64,000 bases of DNA from Dermatobacter hominis (GCF_020715685.1 NZ_CP085840.1:1-64000), one strand, 5' to 3'. Counted from the stretch's first letter, positions 24,027-31,479 are shown. The notes: generated by a model from the sequence alone, not told the origin. Translations and numbers: made by a program.

Positions 24027-25255
24027 GGGACCGTGATCCCCCCGAGTCGCCCGACCGGTCGTCGGGGCGTGGGCGGGGCGGCGGCGCCGACGGCGGCCGC
24101 CCAGACGTCGGTGAGCGGCAGGTCGCCGTCCCAGGCGACGACCGTCGCCCCCGGGAGCCGCGGCGCGCCGCCGGCCGCGGTGCAGACCAGGACCCGCAGG
24201 CCGAAGCCCCGGGTGCCTCGGCTCCAGCCCTCGAGCTCCCCGTGCTCGAGGTGGCCGGCGCAGGTGACGAGCCGGCCCGACGGCCGGGTGCCGAGGTGGC
24301 CGAGGCTCGCCGCCAGCGACGAGCGCGGCGACGGCTGGACCGCGGCCAGCCGGTCGAGCAGCTCGTCGCCGCGGCCCTCGGCCGCCACGAACCCGCTGTC
24401 GAGGCCGTCGGTCGTGACGAGCCGGACGATCTCGTGGCGCTCGGTCGCCAGCCGGACGACGCTCGCCGCCGCGGACACCGCCCGCTCGAACGCGGCGCCG
24501 GTGCCGGCGCCGGTGTCGCTCCCGTCGGCGCCCGAGCCGCGACGGACGTCGAGGAGGACGGTGGTGCGGCGCTGCCAGGGCTGGTCGTACTGGCGCACGA
24601 CCGGCTCGCCCACCCGGGCCGTCGTCCGCCAGTGGATGCGGCGGATGTCGTCGCCGACCGTGTACGGCCGCATCGCCGCGAACTCCTCGTCGACGGTCGA
24701 GGTCGACGTCAGGACCCGGGTGCCGTGCTCGGGCTCGTCGCCCGCGGCCCGCGGCAGCGGCGCGAGCGGCCACGTCCGGGGCAGCACGATGACGGTCCGG
24801 GTGTCGGTGAGCTGCTGGCTCGAGCGGACCAGCCCGAACGGGTCCTCGACCTCGACGGTCAGCGGGCCGACCGGGTGCAGGCCGCGGCGGTGGGTCGGGA
24901 AGGAGTAGGTCGCGTCGCGGGACGCGCCCCGCGGGAGCGGGGCGAGGTGCAGGGACGCCTCGCCGAAGCGGCCGACGTCGTCGCGCAGACCGAGCACCGC
25001 CGTGCGGTTGCGGCCGACGTTGCGGACCGCCAGCTGGACCTGGCACGGCTCGCCGAGCGCGACGCGCGACGGTCGCACCGTCCGGCGCAGGTCGAGCTCG
25101 GGTCGGCTGCGCGCCACCAGCAGGGCGGATCCGGACGCACCGGCGAGGACTGCGGCGGCGGCCACTGCCAGCTCGGGCTGGCCGAACATCCAGGCCAGCA
25201 GGGCCAGCACCGGGACCGCGACGAGGGCGACGAGTCCGGCTCGCGTCAGCCGCAC
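24023..25255 (-). CDS. DUF58 domain membrane protein
   Basis: The 410-residue product has two adjacent N-terminal membrane helices (residues ~5-45), an immunoglobulin-like beta domain and the DUF58 signature. The signature is seen in RPYTVGDDIRRIHWRTTARV followed by GEPVVRQYDQP and TTVLLDVRRGSG, a VWA-like start. DUF58 proteins pair with MoxR ATPases and transglutaminases, as here. GTG at 25255 begins directly before the first helix. The gap to the moxR stop is 10 bp. Its stop overlaps the transglutaminase start by 4 bp. Likely the membrane-bound partner of the MoxR chaperone. Confidence 0.87.
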   Translation of the reverse strand: MRLTRAGLVALVAVPVLALLAWMFGQPELAVAAAAVLAGASGSALLVARSRPELDLRRTVRPSRVALGEPCQVQLAVRNVGRNRTAVLGLRDDVGRFGEASLHLAPLPRGASRDATYSFPTHRRGLHPVGPLTVEVEDPFGLVRSSQQLTDTRTVIVLPRTWPLAPLPRAAGDEPEHGTRVLTSTSTVDEEFAAMRPYTVGDDIRRIHWRTTARVGEPVVRQYDQPWQRRTTVLLDVRRGSGADGSDTGAGTGAAFERAVSAAASVVRLATERHEIVRLVTTDGLDSGFVAAEGRGDELLDRLAAVQPSPRSSLAASLGHLGTRPSGRLVTCAGHLEHGELEGWSRGTRGFGLRVLVCTAAGGAPRLPGATVVAWDGDLPLTDVWAAAVGAAAPPTPRRPVGRLGGITVP

Positions 25256-25265
25256 CGGCGCGACC

Positions 25266-26300
25266 TCAACTCGGGACCGGGGTCGTCCGGAGGAGCTCGC
25301 TGACGGCCTCCTCCGCGGTCATCCCCTGGAGCTGCGACTCGGGTGCCAGCACCACGCGGTGCGCGAGCACCGGTCGGGCGAGGTGCTTCACGTCGTCGGG
25401 GGTCACGTAGTCGCGGCCGTCCGCGGCGGCGTGGACGCGGGCCGCCCCGAGCAGGCCGAGGGCCGCACGGGGCGAGATCCCGAGGGAGAAGGTGGCGGAG
25501 CGGCGGCTGCGGTCCGCCAGGTCGACCAGGTAGGCCGCGAGCGCCTCGGCGACGTACACGCGCGAAGCGGCGGCGGCCATGGCCAGCACGTCCTCGGTCG
25601 ACACGACCGGGCGGAGGCGGTCGAGGCGGTCGCCGTGGTCCTCCTCGACCAGCAGCGCCAGCTCGGCCGTGCGGTCGGGGTAGCCGACCGAGAGCCGCAT
25701 GAGGAAGCGGTCCAGCTGCGACTCGGGCAGCGGGAAGGTGCCCTGGTGCTCGAGGGGGTTCTGGGTCGCCACGACCATGAACGGGCGGGGCAGGGGATAC
25801 GTCGTCCCGTCGACGGTCACCTGCTCCTCGGCCATCGCCTCGAGCAGCGCCGACTGCGTCTTGGGGGAGGCGCGGTTGATCTCGTCGCTCAGCACGAGGT
25901 TGTGGAACACCGGTCCGGCGCGGAACTCGAACGCACCGTTGCGCTGGTTCCACACCGACGAGCCGAGCACGTCGGACGGCAGGAGGTCGGGCGTGAACTG
26001 CACGCGGCCGAAGTGGCCGTCGACGGACCGGGCCAGCGCCTTGGCGATCGTGGTCTTGCCCACGCCGGGGACGTCCTCGATGAGGAGGTGGCCGCCCGCC
26101 ACCAGGCACGTCACGGTCAGCCGGATCACGTCGGCCTTGCCGTGGACCGCCCCCGCGATGTTGGTGCAGATGGCGTCGAACATCCCGGCGAAGGACCGGC
26201 CGGCGGCCGGCGCGGCGCCCTGCTGGCCGGGGAGCCCTCCGGCGCCCTGCGGGCCCTCGCCGGGGCCGTTCTGGCTCGTCGTCGGTCCCGTGGTGGTCAT
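25266..26300 (-). CDS. MoxR-type AAA+ ATPase
   Basis: The 344-residue AAA+ protein acts as a chaperone on VWA/DUF58 partners. A Gly/Pro-rich N-terminal tail (1-~35) precedes Walker A LLIEDVPGVGKTTIAKALAR, Walker B LVLSDEINRASPKTQSALLE, sensor 1 VVATQNPLEHQGTFPLPESQ and the C-terminal lid with SPRAALGLLGAARVHA. All catalytic positions are intact. ATG at 26300 is the only reasonable start. The gene is the first of the moxR-DUF58-transglutaminase operon. The 147-bp gap to the divergent ROK kinase gene must hold its promoter; none was clear. Confidence 0.92.
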   Translation of the reverse strand: MTTTGPTTSQNGPGEGPQGAGGLPGQQGAAPAAGRSFAGMFDAICTNIAGAVHGKADVIRLTVTCLVAGGHLLIEDVPGVGKTTIAKALARSVDGHFGRVQFTPDLLPSDVLGSSVWNQRNGAFEFRAGPVFHNLVLSDEINRASPKTQSALLEAMAEEQVTVDGTTYPLPRPFMVVATQNPLEHQGTFPLPESQLDRFLMRLSVGYPDRTAELALLVEEDHGDRLDRLRPVVSTEDVLAMAAAASRVYVAEALAAYLVDLADRSRRSATFSLGISPRAALGLLGAARVHAAADGRDYVTPDDVKHLARPVLAHRVVLAPESQLQGMTAEEAVSELLRTTPVPS

Positions 26301-26434
26301 CGGCCGCAGGGTCCTCCCCGTGCCGCCCTGGGGCGGTGCTCGTCGGCGGGCGCCGCCGCGGTCGGGTCGGGCGCCGTCGTGGTCGGGTCAGTCTGCCACC
26401 GGGCCGGGCCGCCGGGACGGCGGGTGGCGTGCGG

Positions 26435-26440
26435 TACCGT
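26435..26440 (+). promoter_or_regulatory. Candidate -10 (TACCGT) for second ROK kinase
   Basis: TACCGT ends 7 nt before the ATG at 26448; leaderless geometry. Confidence 0.5.
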
Positions 26441-26447
26441 CGGCCCG

Positions 26448-27341
26448 ATGGCTGCGGTGCTCGCCCTCGACGTCGGTGGGACGAAGCTCGCCGGCGCGGT
26501 GGTCGGCGACGACGGCGCGGTCATCGTCGAGGACCGTCGCCCGACCGCCGGTGCCGACGGCGAGGCCCTGTTCGGCGCGGTCACGGAGCTCCTCGCCGGC
26601 GTGCTCGACCGTGCGGCGGACCTCGGCGTCGACCGCTCGTCGGTGGTGGCGCTCGGCGCCGGGTGCGGCGGGCCGATGACCGCCGGCGGCGAGCAGGTGT
26701 CGCCGCTGAACATCCCGCAGTGGCGCGGCTTCCCGCTCCGGTCGCGCCTCGCCGACTGGTCCGGCCTCCCGACCTCGGTCGACAACGACGCCAAGGCGCT
26801 CGCCGTCGGCGAGGGCTGGGTCGGCGCGGCCAAGGGCGTGCGCGACTACCTGGCCATGGTCGTGTCGACCGGCGTCGGCGGCGGCATCGTGCTCGACGGG
26901 CGGCTGCTCGACGGCGCCGACGGCAACGCCGGCCACATCGGCCACGTGATCGTGGAGCCGCTCGGCCGGGCCTGCGTGTGCGGCGCCCGGGGCTGCCTCG
27001 AGGCGCACGCGTCGGGCACCGCGATCGCCGCTGCGACCGGACGGCCGGCGTCCGAGGCCACCGAGGAGGAGCGCGTGACGGCGGGCCGGCTCGTCGGCCG
27101 GGCCGTGGCGTCGGTGTCCAACCTGCTCGACCTCCGGCTCGCGGTCGTCGCAGGGTCGGTCGCCCTCGGCTTCGGCGACACCTTCTTCGACGCCGCGAAC
27201 GACGAGCTGGGCCGCAGCGCCTGCCTCGACTACTCGCGCGGCGGGCGCATCGTGCCGTCGGGCTGCGGTCCGCAGGGCCCCATCGTCGGCGCCGCCGCGG
27301 TCGGCCTCCGGGGCGTCGGCCGCGACGTGGGCGTGTCGTGA
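26448..27341 (+). CDS. ROK-family sugar kinase
   Basis: The protein has 297 residues. The phosphate loop is ALDVGGTKLAGAVVG, the sugar-binding segment is SVDNDAKALAVGEGWVGAA, the second glycine loop is VVSTGVGGGIVLDG, and the zinc-binding ROK signature is CVCGARGCLEAHASG. It is shorter and clearly diverged from the ROK kinase at 5459. The two are paralogues with probably different sugar preference. It is close to the length of typical glucokinases and N-acetyl sugar kinases. ATG at 26448 is 7 nt after TACCGT. A small conserved gene follows after 13 bp. Confidence 0.83.
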   Translation: MAAVLALDVGGTKLAGAVVGDDGAVIVEDRRPTAGADGEALFGAVTELLAGVLDRAADLGVDRSSVVALGAGCGGPMTAGGEQVSPLNIPQWRGFPLRSRLADWSGLPTSVDNDAKALAVGEGWVGAAKGVRDYLAMVVSTGVGGGIVLDGRLLDGADGNAGHIGHVIVEPLGRACVCGARGCLEAHASGTAIAAATGRPASEATEEERVTAGRLVGRAVASVSNLLDLRLAVVAGSVALGFGDTFFDAANDELGRSACLDYSRGGRIVPSGCGPQGPIVGAAAVGLRGVGRDVGVS

Positions 27342-27354
27342 CGGACCGACGCCG

Positions 27355-27627
27355 GTGAGCGCCGGCCCGCCGCGGCTGCCGCTGCGCGCCGTCCTCCCGG
27401 TCCTCCGCCGGCCCGACCTCTGGGCGACCGGGCTCCGACAGGCGCTCGTGCTCGCGCCCGAGGGATGGTGGCGGCGGTCGCCCCACCTGCCGCTGCCCGA
27501 CGCCGACTACCTGCGGTTCCGAATGGTGACGGCCAACGGAGGGGACGGCACGGGCTCGTCCCCGCAGGACCTCGGGCGGGACCTCGTCACGTACCTGGAG
27601 TGGTGCCGGACCCGTCCGCTCGGCTGA
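27355..27627 (+). CDS. Small conserved actinobacterial protein of unknown function
   Basis: The 90-residue product has the pattern RRPDLWATGLRQALVLAPEG, then WWRRSPHLPLPDADYLRFRM and a C-terminal LVTYLEWCR. I recall short proteins with this wording in many actinobacterial genomes, but no function is known. There is no membrane segment. GTG at 27355 lies 13 bp after the ROK kinase stop. The last 41 bp overlap the convergent 3' end of the WS/DGAT gene, a tail-to-tail overlap with different frames on each strand. Confidence 0.7.
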   Translation: MSAGPPRLPLRAVLPVLRRPDLWATGLRQALVLAPEGWWRRSPHLPLPDADYLRFRMVTANGGDGTGSSPQDLGRDLVTYLEWCRTRPLG

Positions 27628-29086
27628 GCGCGTCGAGCTCCGCCCCCAGCGCCGAGGCGAGCACGGGGAGGTCGGGCCAGGCCTCGGCGTCGGCCACCAC
27701 CGTGAGCGCGAGGCCGCCGGCGTAGGACACCGCGGTGAACGACACGGTGACGTTGCCGACGGCCATGGCGATCCCGATCACCTCGCCGATCGGCCGGCCG
27801 ACGAAGCGCAGCGGCTCCTGGGGACCGCGCAGGTCGGTGCTGAACGTGTGGACGACCCGCTGGTGCTCCATGAGCGTGCCGAGCAGCCCGACGCGCCCGA
27901 GGGCTCGGAACGCCGGTCCGACGAGCGCCGCCGAGGCGCCCCGGTCGGGGCCGCGGACGGCCGCCGTCCGGCGGTGCACCTCGGTGAGCCGGTCGGCGAG
28001 GGTGCCGGTCGCGGGCACCGCGACCGGCACCACCCCGACGTGGTTGCCGAGGTCGCTCGCGTCGGTCCGGCTGCGGCCGGCGACCGGGACCGAGACGACG
28101 AAGCTGCCGATGTCCTCGCCGCGCCGTCGCATCGCCGCCCGCAGCGCGCCCGCGATCGCGACGAGCACGGCGTCGTTCACGGTGGCGCCCCGGCCGTGCG
28201 CGGCGCGGTGGAGCGGCTCGAGCGGGCGGCGCACGACGGCCAGCCGCCGGTGCGGGCCGGTCGGCCGGTTGAGCGAGCTCGGCGCCACCGGCCGGGCGGT
28301 CGGTCGGAGGGCGCGGGCCGCGGCGGCGACCCGGCGCGCCGACGCGGGGAGGCGGCGCAGCCCACCCCACCGGGCGCGCCACGCATCGGCGGCGAGCGTC
28401 GCGGGCCCCGGGGCCGGTCGCGGCCATCCCGCCGGCGGGGGAGCGGTGGACCCGTCGGCGAGCCCGGCGAGGACGGCCAGGCCGCCGATGCCGTCGGTCA
28501 GCACGTGGTGGAACGCGACCACGACCGCGGTGGCACGGCCGTGCTCGACCACGATGACGGCCCGCCACAACGGGGCGCCCTCGTGGAGCGGCAACGTCAC
28601 GGTGGTGGCCGCCAGCGCCAGCAGCCGATCCTCCGAGGAGGCGGCCTCGCGGTCGCCCGCCGTGCCGTCGTCGCCCAGCAGCACGGCGACGTCGTGGTCG
28701 AGGTCCGCGGTGCGCACGTGGCGCTCGAATCGGAAGGCGGCGTCGTCGACCCACACCGGGCGCCCGCAGCCGGGCGGCGTGCGGACCAGCCGCTGGCGGA
28801 GGCGCGCGATGCCGGGGATGCGCTCCCGCAGCGCGTCGGCCACCGCCCGGGGATCGGCCCCGCCGTCGATGCGCAGGACCGCGCCGACCTGGAGCGGCGT
28901 CGAGGTGCGCGCCGACGCGAGCGAGACCATGTCCTCGGGGCTCGCTCGATCGACGACCGGGTCCTCGGGGCTCGCTCGATCGATGACCGGGTCCTCGGGG
29001 CTCGCTCGATCGATGACCGGGTCCTCGGGGCTCGCTCGATCGACGACCGGGTCCTCGGGGCTCGCCGGACGAGGACCGCCGGCCAC
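27587..29086 (-). CDS. Wax ester synthase / diacylglycerol acyltransferase (WS/DGAT)
   Basis: The 499-residue acyltransferase esterifies fatty alcohols or diacylglycerol with acyl-CoA for storage lipids. The catalytic motif HHxxxDG is present as FHHVLTDGIGGLAVL, the second conserved block is TVNDAVLVAIAGALR, and the C-terminal block is VVPVAVPATGTLADRL. The family N-terminus (LSxxDxxFL...MHVG) is represented by ASPEDMVSLASARTSTPLQVG. Before it stand four in-frame copies of the decapeptide ASPEDPV(V/I)DR, encoded by a 30-bp tandem repeat. GTG at 29086 is chosen because GGAG lies 6 nt upstream, spanning the stop of the NUDIX gene 2 nt away. The repeats therefore extend the protein N-terminus. 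Confidence 0.85.
   Translation of the reverse strand: MAGGPRPASPEDPVVDRASPEDPVIDRASPEDPVIDRASPEDPVVDRASPEDMVSLASARTSTPLQVGAVLRIDGGADPRAVADALRERIPGIARLRQRLVRTPPGCGRPVWVDDAAFRFERHVRTADLDHDVAVLLGDDGTAGDREAASSEDRLLALAATTVTLPLHEGAPLWRAVIVVEHGRATAVVVAFHHVLTDGIGGLAVLAGLADGSTAPPPAGWPRPAPGPATLAADAWRARWGGLRRLPASARRVAAAARALRPTARPVAPSSLNRPTGPHRRLAVVRRPLEPLHRAAHGRGATVNDAVLVAIAGALRAAMRRRGEDIGSFVVSVPVAGRSRTDASDLGNHVGVVPVAVPATGTLADRLTEVHRRTAAVRGPDRGASAALVGPAFRALGRVGLLGTLMEHQRVVHTFSTDLRGPQEPLRFVGRPIGEVIGIAMAVGNVTVSFTAVSYAGGLALTVVADAEAWPDLPVLASALGAELDALSRADGSGTTPGT
28931..29065. repeat. 30-bp tandem repeat, 4.5 copies, in WS/DGAT N-terminal codons
   Basis: Units start at 28931, 28961, 28991 and 29021, with a partial fifth at 29051. 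On the plus strand each begins GTCCTCGGGGCTCGCTCGAT and differs only at one C/T position. Thirty base pairs encode ten residues, so changes in copy number keep the frame. Confidence 0.95.
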
Positions 29087-29088
29087 GT

Positions 29089-29616
29089 TCAGCTCCGACC
29101 GTGGCTGTGCCAGGCCTCCACGTGGTGGTCGGCCGGGGTGATGTCGATCGGCGAGTCCGGCCAGGTCCCCGACGCGAGGTCCTCCAGGAACTCGACCATC
29201 CGGTAGGGGATGGTCCGGGGCCGGTGGGCGATGACGTCCTCGACCGCCCACCACCGCTGCTCGCCGAAGGCGATGGCCTCCAGGTGCTCGAGGCCGCCGG
29301 GCCCGTTGCTGGTGCCGTCGCACCGGGCGACGTGGATCCACTCGTCCTGCTCGAACCGCCAGCCGCCGAACGTGTAGCTCACCTGCTGCGTCCAGACGCA
29401 CGGACCGATCTCCGCGTCGCGGATGCCGGCCTCCTCCCAGAGCTCCCGCCGCACGGCGGACTCGATCTCCTCGCCGTGGTCGACGCCGCCGCCCGGGATC
29501 TCCCACCACCCACCGGGGTTGTGGCCGGCGGGGTCACGGCCCTCGATCAGCAGCACGCGGTCCTGGGGGTCGAACACGACCACCCTCGCCGCCCGACGAC
29601 GTCCCCACGGGTTCAC
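29089..29616 (-). CDS. NUDIX hydrolase
   Basis: The 175-residue protein carries the full NUDIX box IPGGGVDHGEEIESAVRREL followed by WEEAGI. The first strands RVVVFDPQDRVLLIEGRDP lead into GWWEIPGG. Many aromatic residues (WRFEQDEWIHVARC) form the substrate side. GTG at 29616 is preferred to the in-frame ATG at 29634 because TAGGCT ends 7 nt before the GTG, which would place the ATG upstream of the transcript start. It is followed after 2 nt by the WS/DGAT gene, so both are one transcript. Substrate is unknown. Confidence 0.83.
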   Translation of the reverse strand: MNPWGRRRAARVVVFDPQDRVLLIEGRDPAGHNPGGWWEIPGGGVDHGEEIESAVRRELWEEAGIRDAEIGPCVWTQQVSYTFGGWRFEQDEWIHVARCDGTSNGPGGLEHLEAIAFGEQRWWAVEDVIAHRPRTIPYRMVEFLEDLASGTWPDSPIDITPADHHVEAWHSHGRS

Positions 29617-29623
29617 GGCTGGC

Positions 29624-29629
29624 AGCCTA
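29624..29629 (-). promoter_or_regulatory. Candidate -10 (TAGGCT) for NUDIX-WS/DGAT operon
   Basis: On the minus strand TAGGCT ends 7 nt before the GTG at 29616; it decides the start of the NUDIX gene. Confidence 0.5.
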
Positions 29630-29668
29630 CGCATCGTCCCACCGGCGGCGCCGCCGGTCCGGACGGGC

Positions 29669-29674
29669 GAGACT
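29669..29674 (+). promoter_or_regulatory. Candidate -10-like hexamer (GAGACT) for lipoate ligase-like gene
   Basis: GAGACT ends 6 nt before the GTG at 29681. It is the same hexamer and spacing as before dinB. Confidence 0.35.
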
Positions 29675-29680
29675 GGTCCG

Positions 29681-30469
29681 GTGGCGGGTGCGCACCAGCG
29701 GACGTGGCGGGTCGAGGACCGCGCCGGCACCGCGCAGGAGCTGCACGACGCCGCCGCATCGGAGACGGTCGACGGTCGGGCCGTGGTCGTCCAGCACGTG
29801 GCCGCTCCGGCGCTCGTCCTCGGGAGCACCCAGGACCTCGCGGACGTCGACGCCGACCGGCTCGCCGCCGCCGGGGTCGAGCTCGCCCGCCGGCGCTCGG
29901 GTGGGGGCGCGGTGCTGCTGCACCCCGACGACCACGTGTGGGTGGACCTGGTCGTGCCCGCGGGCGACCCGCTGTGGGACGTCGACGTCGAGCGGGCCGC
30001 GTGGTGGGTCGGCGACGCGTGGGTGCGGGCGCTGGGCCTGGCCGACGACGCTGCGGGGCGCGCCGTCGTGCACCGGACGGGTGTGACCGACCGGGAGGCG
30101 GGCCGGGTCGCGTGCTTCGCGGCGCTCGGTCCGGGCGAGGTCGAGCTCGACGGTCGCAAGGTGCTCGGCGTGTCCCAGCGGCGGACCCGGTCCGGGGCCC
30201 GGTTCCAGTGCGTCGCCTACCGGAGGTGGGACCCCGAGCTGCTCCTCTCCCTTCTCGGCCGGTCCGAGGTGGCGGCCGGACCGGGACGAGCCGACGCCGG
30301 CCGGGGCGTCGTCGACCCGCATGAGGTGGAGCGCCGTGGTCCCGCGGGGAGCGACGGGGTCGCCGGCGACGGCGGCGACCCCGTGCGCCGCGCCCTGGTG
30401 GCGCGCGCCGGCGCCGTGGTGACGCCCGGGTGGGGCGTGGTGGAGCAGCTGCTCCCGGCCCTGCCCTGA
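29681..30469 (+). CDS. Lipoate-protein ligase A / BPL-LplA-LipB family protein
   Basis: The 262-residue protein carries the LplA catalytic fold: ALVLGSTQDLADVD, the RRxSGGGAV motif as ARRRSGGGAVLLHPDDHVWV that binds the acyl-adenylate, and ELDGRKVLGVSQRRTRSG with the conserved Lys. Such enzymes activate lipoate or octanoate and attach it to dehydrogenase E2 subunits or GcvH. The C-terminal ~60 residues are low-complexity (Gly/Asp/Arg) before a short helical end. GTG at 29681 gives VAGAHQRTWRV, with GAGACT 6 nt upstream. No E2 or GcvH gene is nearby. Octanoyltransferase activity is an alternative. Confidence 0.78.
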   Translation: MAGAHQRTWRVEDRAGTAQELHDAAASETVDGRAVVVQHVAAPALVLGSTQDLADVDADRLAAAGVELARRRSGGGAVLLHPDDHVWVDLVVPAGDPLWDVDVERAAWWVGDAWVRALGLADDAAGRAVVHRTGVTDREAGRVACFAALGPGEVELDGRKVLGVSQRRTRSGARFQCVAYRRWDPELLLSLLGRSEVAAGPGRADAGRGVVDPHEVERRGPAGSDGVAGDGGDPVRRALVARAGAVVTPGWGVVEQLLPALP

Positions 30470-30598
30470 GCCGGGCCCGGACCTGATCGCCCGTCCGGGC
30501 GGGTGCGACACCGGCCGGCGCCGGGCGCACCGGCTGACGGGCCGCCGACGGGGCCCGGAACGGCAGGGCGCGGTCCAGCCGGGGACCACCGCGCCGTC

Positions 30599-30619
30599 GT
30601 TCGCGCGCTTCGCGCGAAC
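30599..30619. repeat. Perfect 9-bp inverted repeat upstream of mraZ promoter
   Basis: GTTCGCGCG-CTT-CGCGCGAAC: perfect arms around a 3-nt loop, ending 16 bp before the -35 of the mraZ promoter. It could be a factor-independent terminator for the upstream gene or a regulator site for the division cluster. No T-run follows it, and it is 130 bp from the upstream stop codon. Confidence 0.6.
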
Positions 30620-30635
30620 TACACCGCTGTAAACG

Positions 30636-30664
30636 TTGTCTGGTGGTGGTGAGTGGTTTAGGGT
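30636..30664 (+). promoter_or_regulatory. mraZ (division cluster) promoter
   Basis: TTGTCT (30636-30641) and TAGGGT (30659-30664) are separated by 17 nt, a good sigma-A-type promoter. The expected start is near 30671. The GTGG boxes at 10-bp spacing run through the spacer, the -10 and the first transcribed bases. Confidence 0.65.
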
Positions 30665-30696
30665 GGCTCGAAGTGGAGGAGAGGGGAGCAATGTGG
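30642..30696. promoter_or_regulatory. MraZ-box array: GTGG cores phased every 10 bp
   Basis: NGTGG occurs at 30642-30646 (GGTGG), 30652-30656 (AGTGG), 30662-30666 (GGTGG), 30672-30676 (AGTGG) and 30692-30696 (TGTGG). The slot at 30682-30686 reads AGGGG, one change away. MraZ is known to bind closely spaced short direct repeats in its own promoter as a ring-shaped oligomer, and one-helical-turn spacing fits that. The assignment to MraZ is inference from position and pattern. Confidence 0.7.
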
Positions 30697-30792
30697 CTCG
30701 CCTGGGTGCGGTGAGGCCGTACCCCTCCTCCCGATCTCCCAACCCCCGGCGTCACCGGCCTCACCAGCACGAACCCCAGCAGCGGAGCCCCC

Positions 30793-31227
30793 GTGGACTT
30801 CTACGGAACCCATGAGCACACGATCGATGGCAAGGGCCGCCTGGTCCTGCCGTCGTCGTTCCGCTCCGCGTTCGCCGACGGCGGGATCGCCACGCTGCTC
30901 GAGGACTACGCCGCCCTCTTCACCCACGACGAGTGGGACCGCTACCGGCGTCGGATCGAGACGTCGGGCAAGTTCGACCGGGACGACCTCCGCCACCTCT
31001 TCTCGATCGCGTCGCCGTTCGAGCCGGACGCGCAGAACCGCATCTCGCTGCCGCAGCGCCTGCGCGACGTGACCGGCCTCGACCGCGAGGTCGCGATCGT
31101 CGGCTCGGTCCGCTACGTGTCGATCTTCTCCCGCGAGGAGTGGGCACGCCGAGAGGCGGCGATCGCCGCCAAGGCCGCCGAGGGCCGCTCGCTGGCCGAC
31201 AAGTTCCGGGAGCTGGACTTCCTGTGA
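30793..31227 (+). CDS. mraZ: Transcriptional regulator MraZ
   Basis: This 144-residue AbrB-fold repressor is encoded at the head of the division and cell wall cluster. Two swapped-hairpin repeats are seen: residues 1-~55 with GTHEHTIDGKGRLVLPSSFR, and ~75-130 with EPDAQNRISLPQRLRDVTGL. Each carries the DxKGR/QNR-type DNA-contact segment. GTG at 30793 is preceded by CGGAG with 5-nt spacing. The promoter 120 bp upstream carries the expected array of short repeats, so autorepression of the cluster is likely. The gap to rsmH (252 bp) contains a 15-bp tandem repeat. Confidence 0.95.
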   Translation: MDFYGTHEHTIDGKGRLVLPSSFRSAFADGGIATLLEDYAALFTHDEWDRYRRRIETSGKFDRDDLRHLFSIASPFEPDAQNRISLPQRLRDVTGLDREVAIVGSVRYVSIFSREEWARREAAIAAKAAEGRSLADKFRELDFL

Positions 31228-31243
31228 TCACCAGCACCGACCT

Positions 31244-31310
31244 CGTCCACGCAGATCCCGTCCACGCAGATCTCGTCCACGCACATCTCGTCCACGCAGA
31301 TCTCGCCCAC
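31244..31310. repeat. 15-bp tandem repeat, four copies plus partial, between mraZ and rsmH
   Basis: Units CGTCCACGCAGATCT start at 31244, 31259, 31274 and 31289, and a fifth begins at 31304. Differences are single bases (a C at one position of copy 3). It starts 16 bp after the mraZ stop. Read in one frame it would encode repeated VHADL, but no start codon or ribosome site supports translation. Confidence 0.9.
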
Positions 31311-31479
31311 AAGCTGCCGCCGGTGCCCCCGGTGGCCGATCCCCCGGCCGGCGTGAGGGTTGGCCCAGAGCTCCGTCCGCGCCACTCCGTGCCGTCCGGG
31401 GAGACATCCCGGCGGTCGTCGCGTCGTCGGGGGATCGACCACCGGGGGCTGCCCGCCCGCCCGTACGGAGCAGGAGCCC

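Larger units (their letters stand above)
30470..30792. other. 323-bp non-coding region upstream of mraZ
   Basis: This is the only gene-free stretch over 300 bases. In order it holds a short GC hairpin CGCCC-GTCC-GGGCG (30488-30501) that may end the upstream transcript, a perfect 9-bp inverted repeat at 30599-30619, a promoter with overlapping 10-bp-phased boxes at 30636-30696, and a leader of about 120 nt to the mraZ GTG with a ribosome site CGGAG 5 nt before it. No small ORF with coding character was recognised. Confidence 0.6.

Noticed and set aside
29617-29634. ATG at 29634 as start of the NUDIX gene
   Set aside because: TAGGCT overlaps this interval; transcription would begin at the GTG at 29616.
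31237-31479. VHADL-repeat peptide encoded by the mraZ-rsmH gap
   Set aside because: No start codon with a ribosome site; the apparent peptide comes from the 15-bp DNA repeat in a frame that overlaps mraZ.
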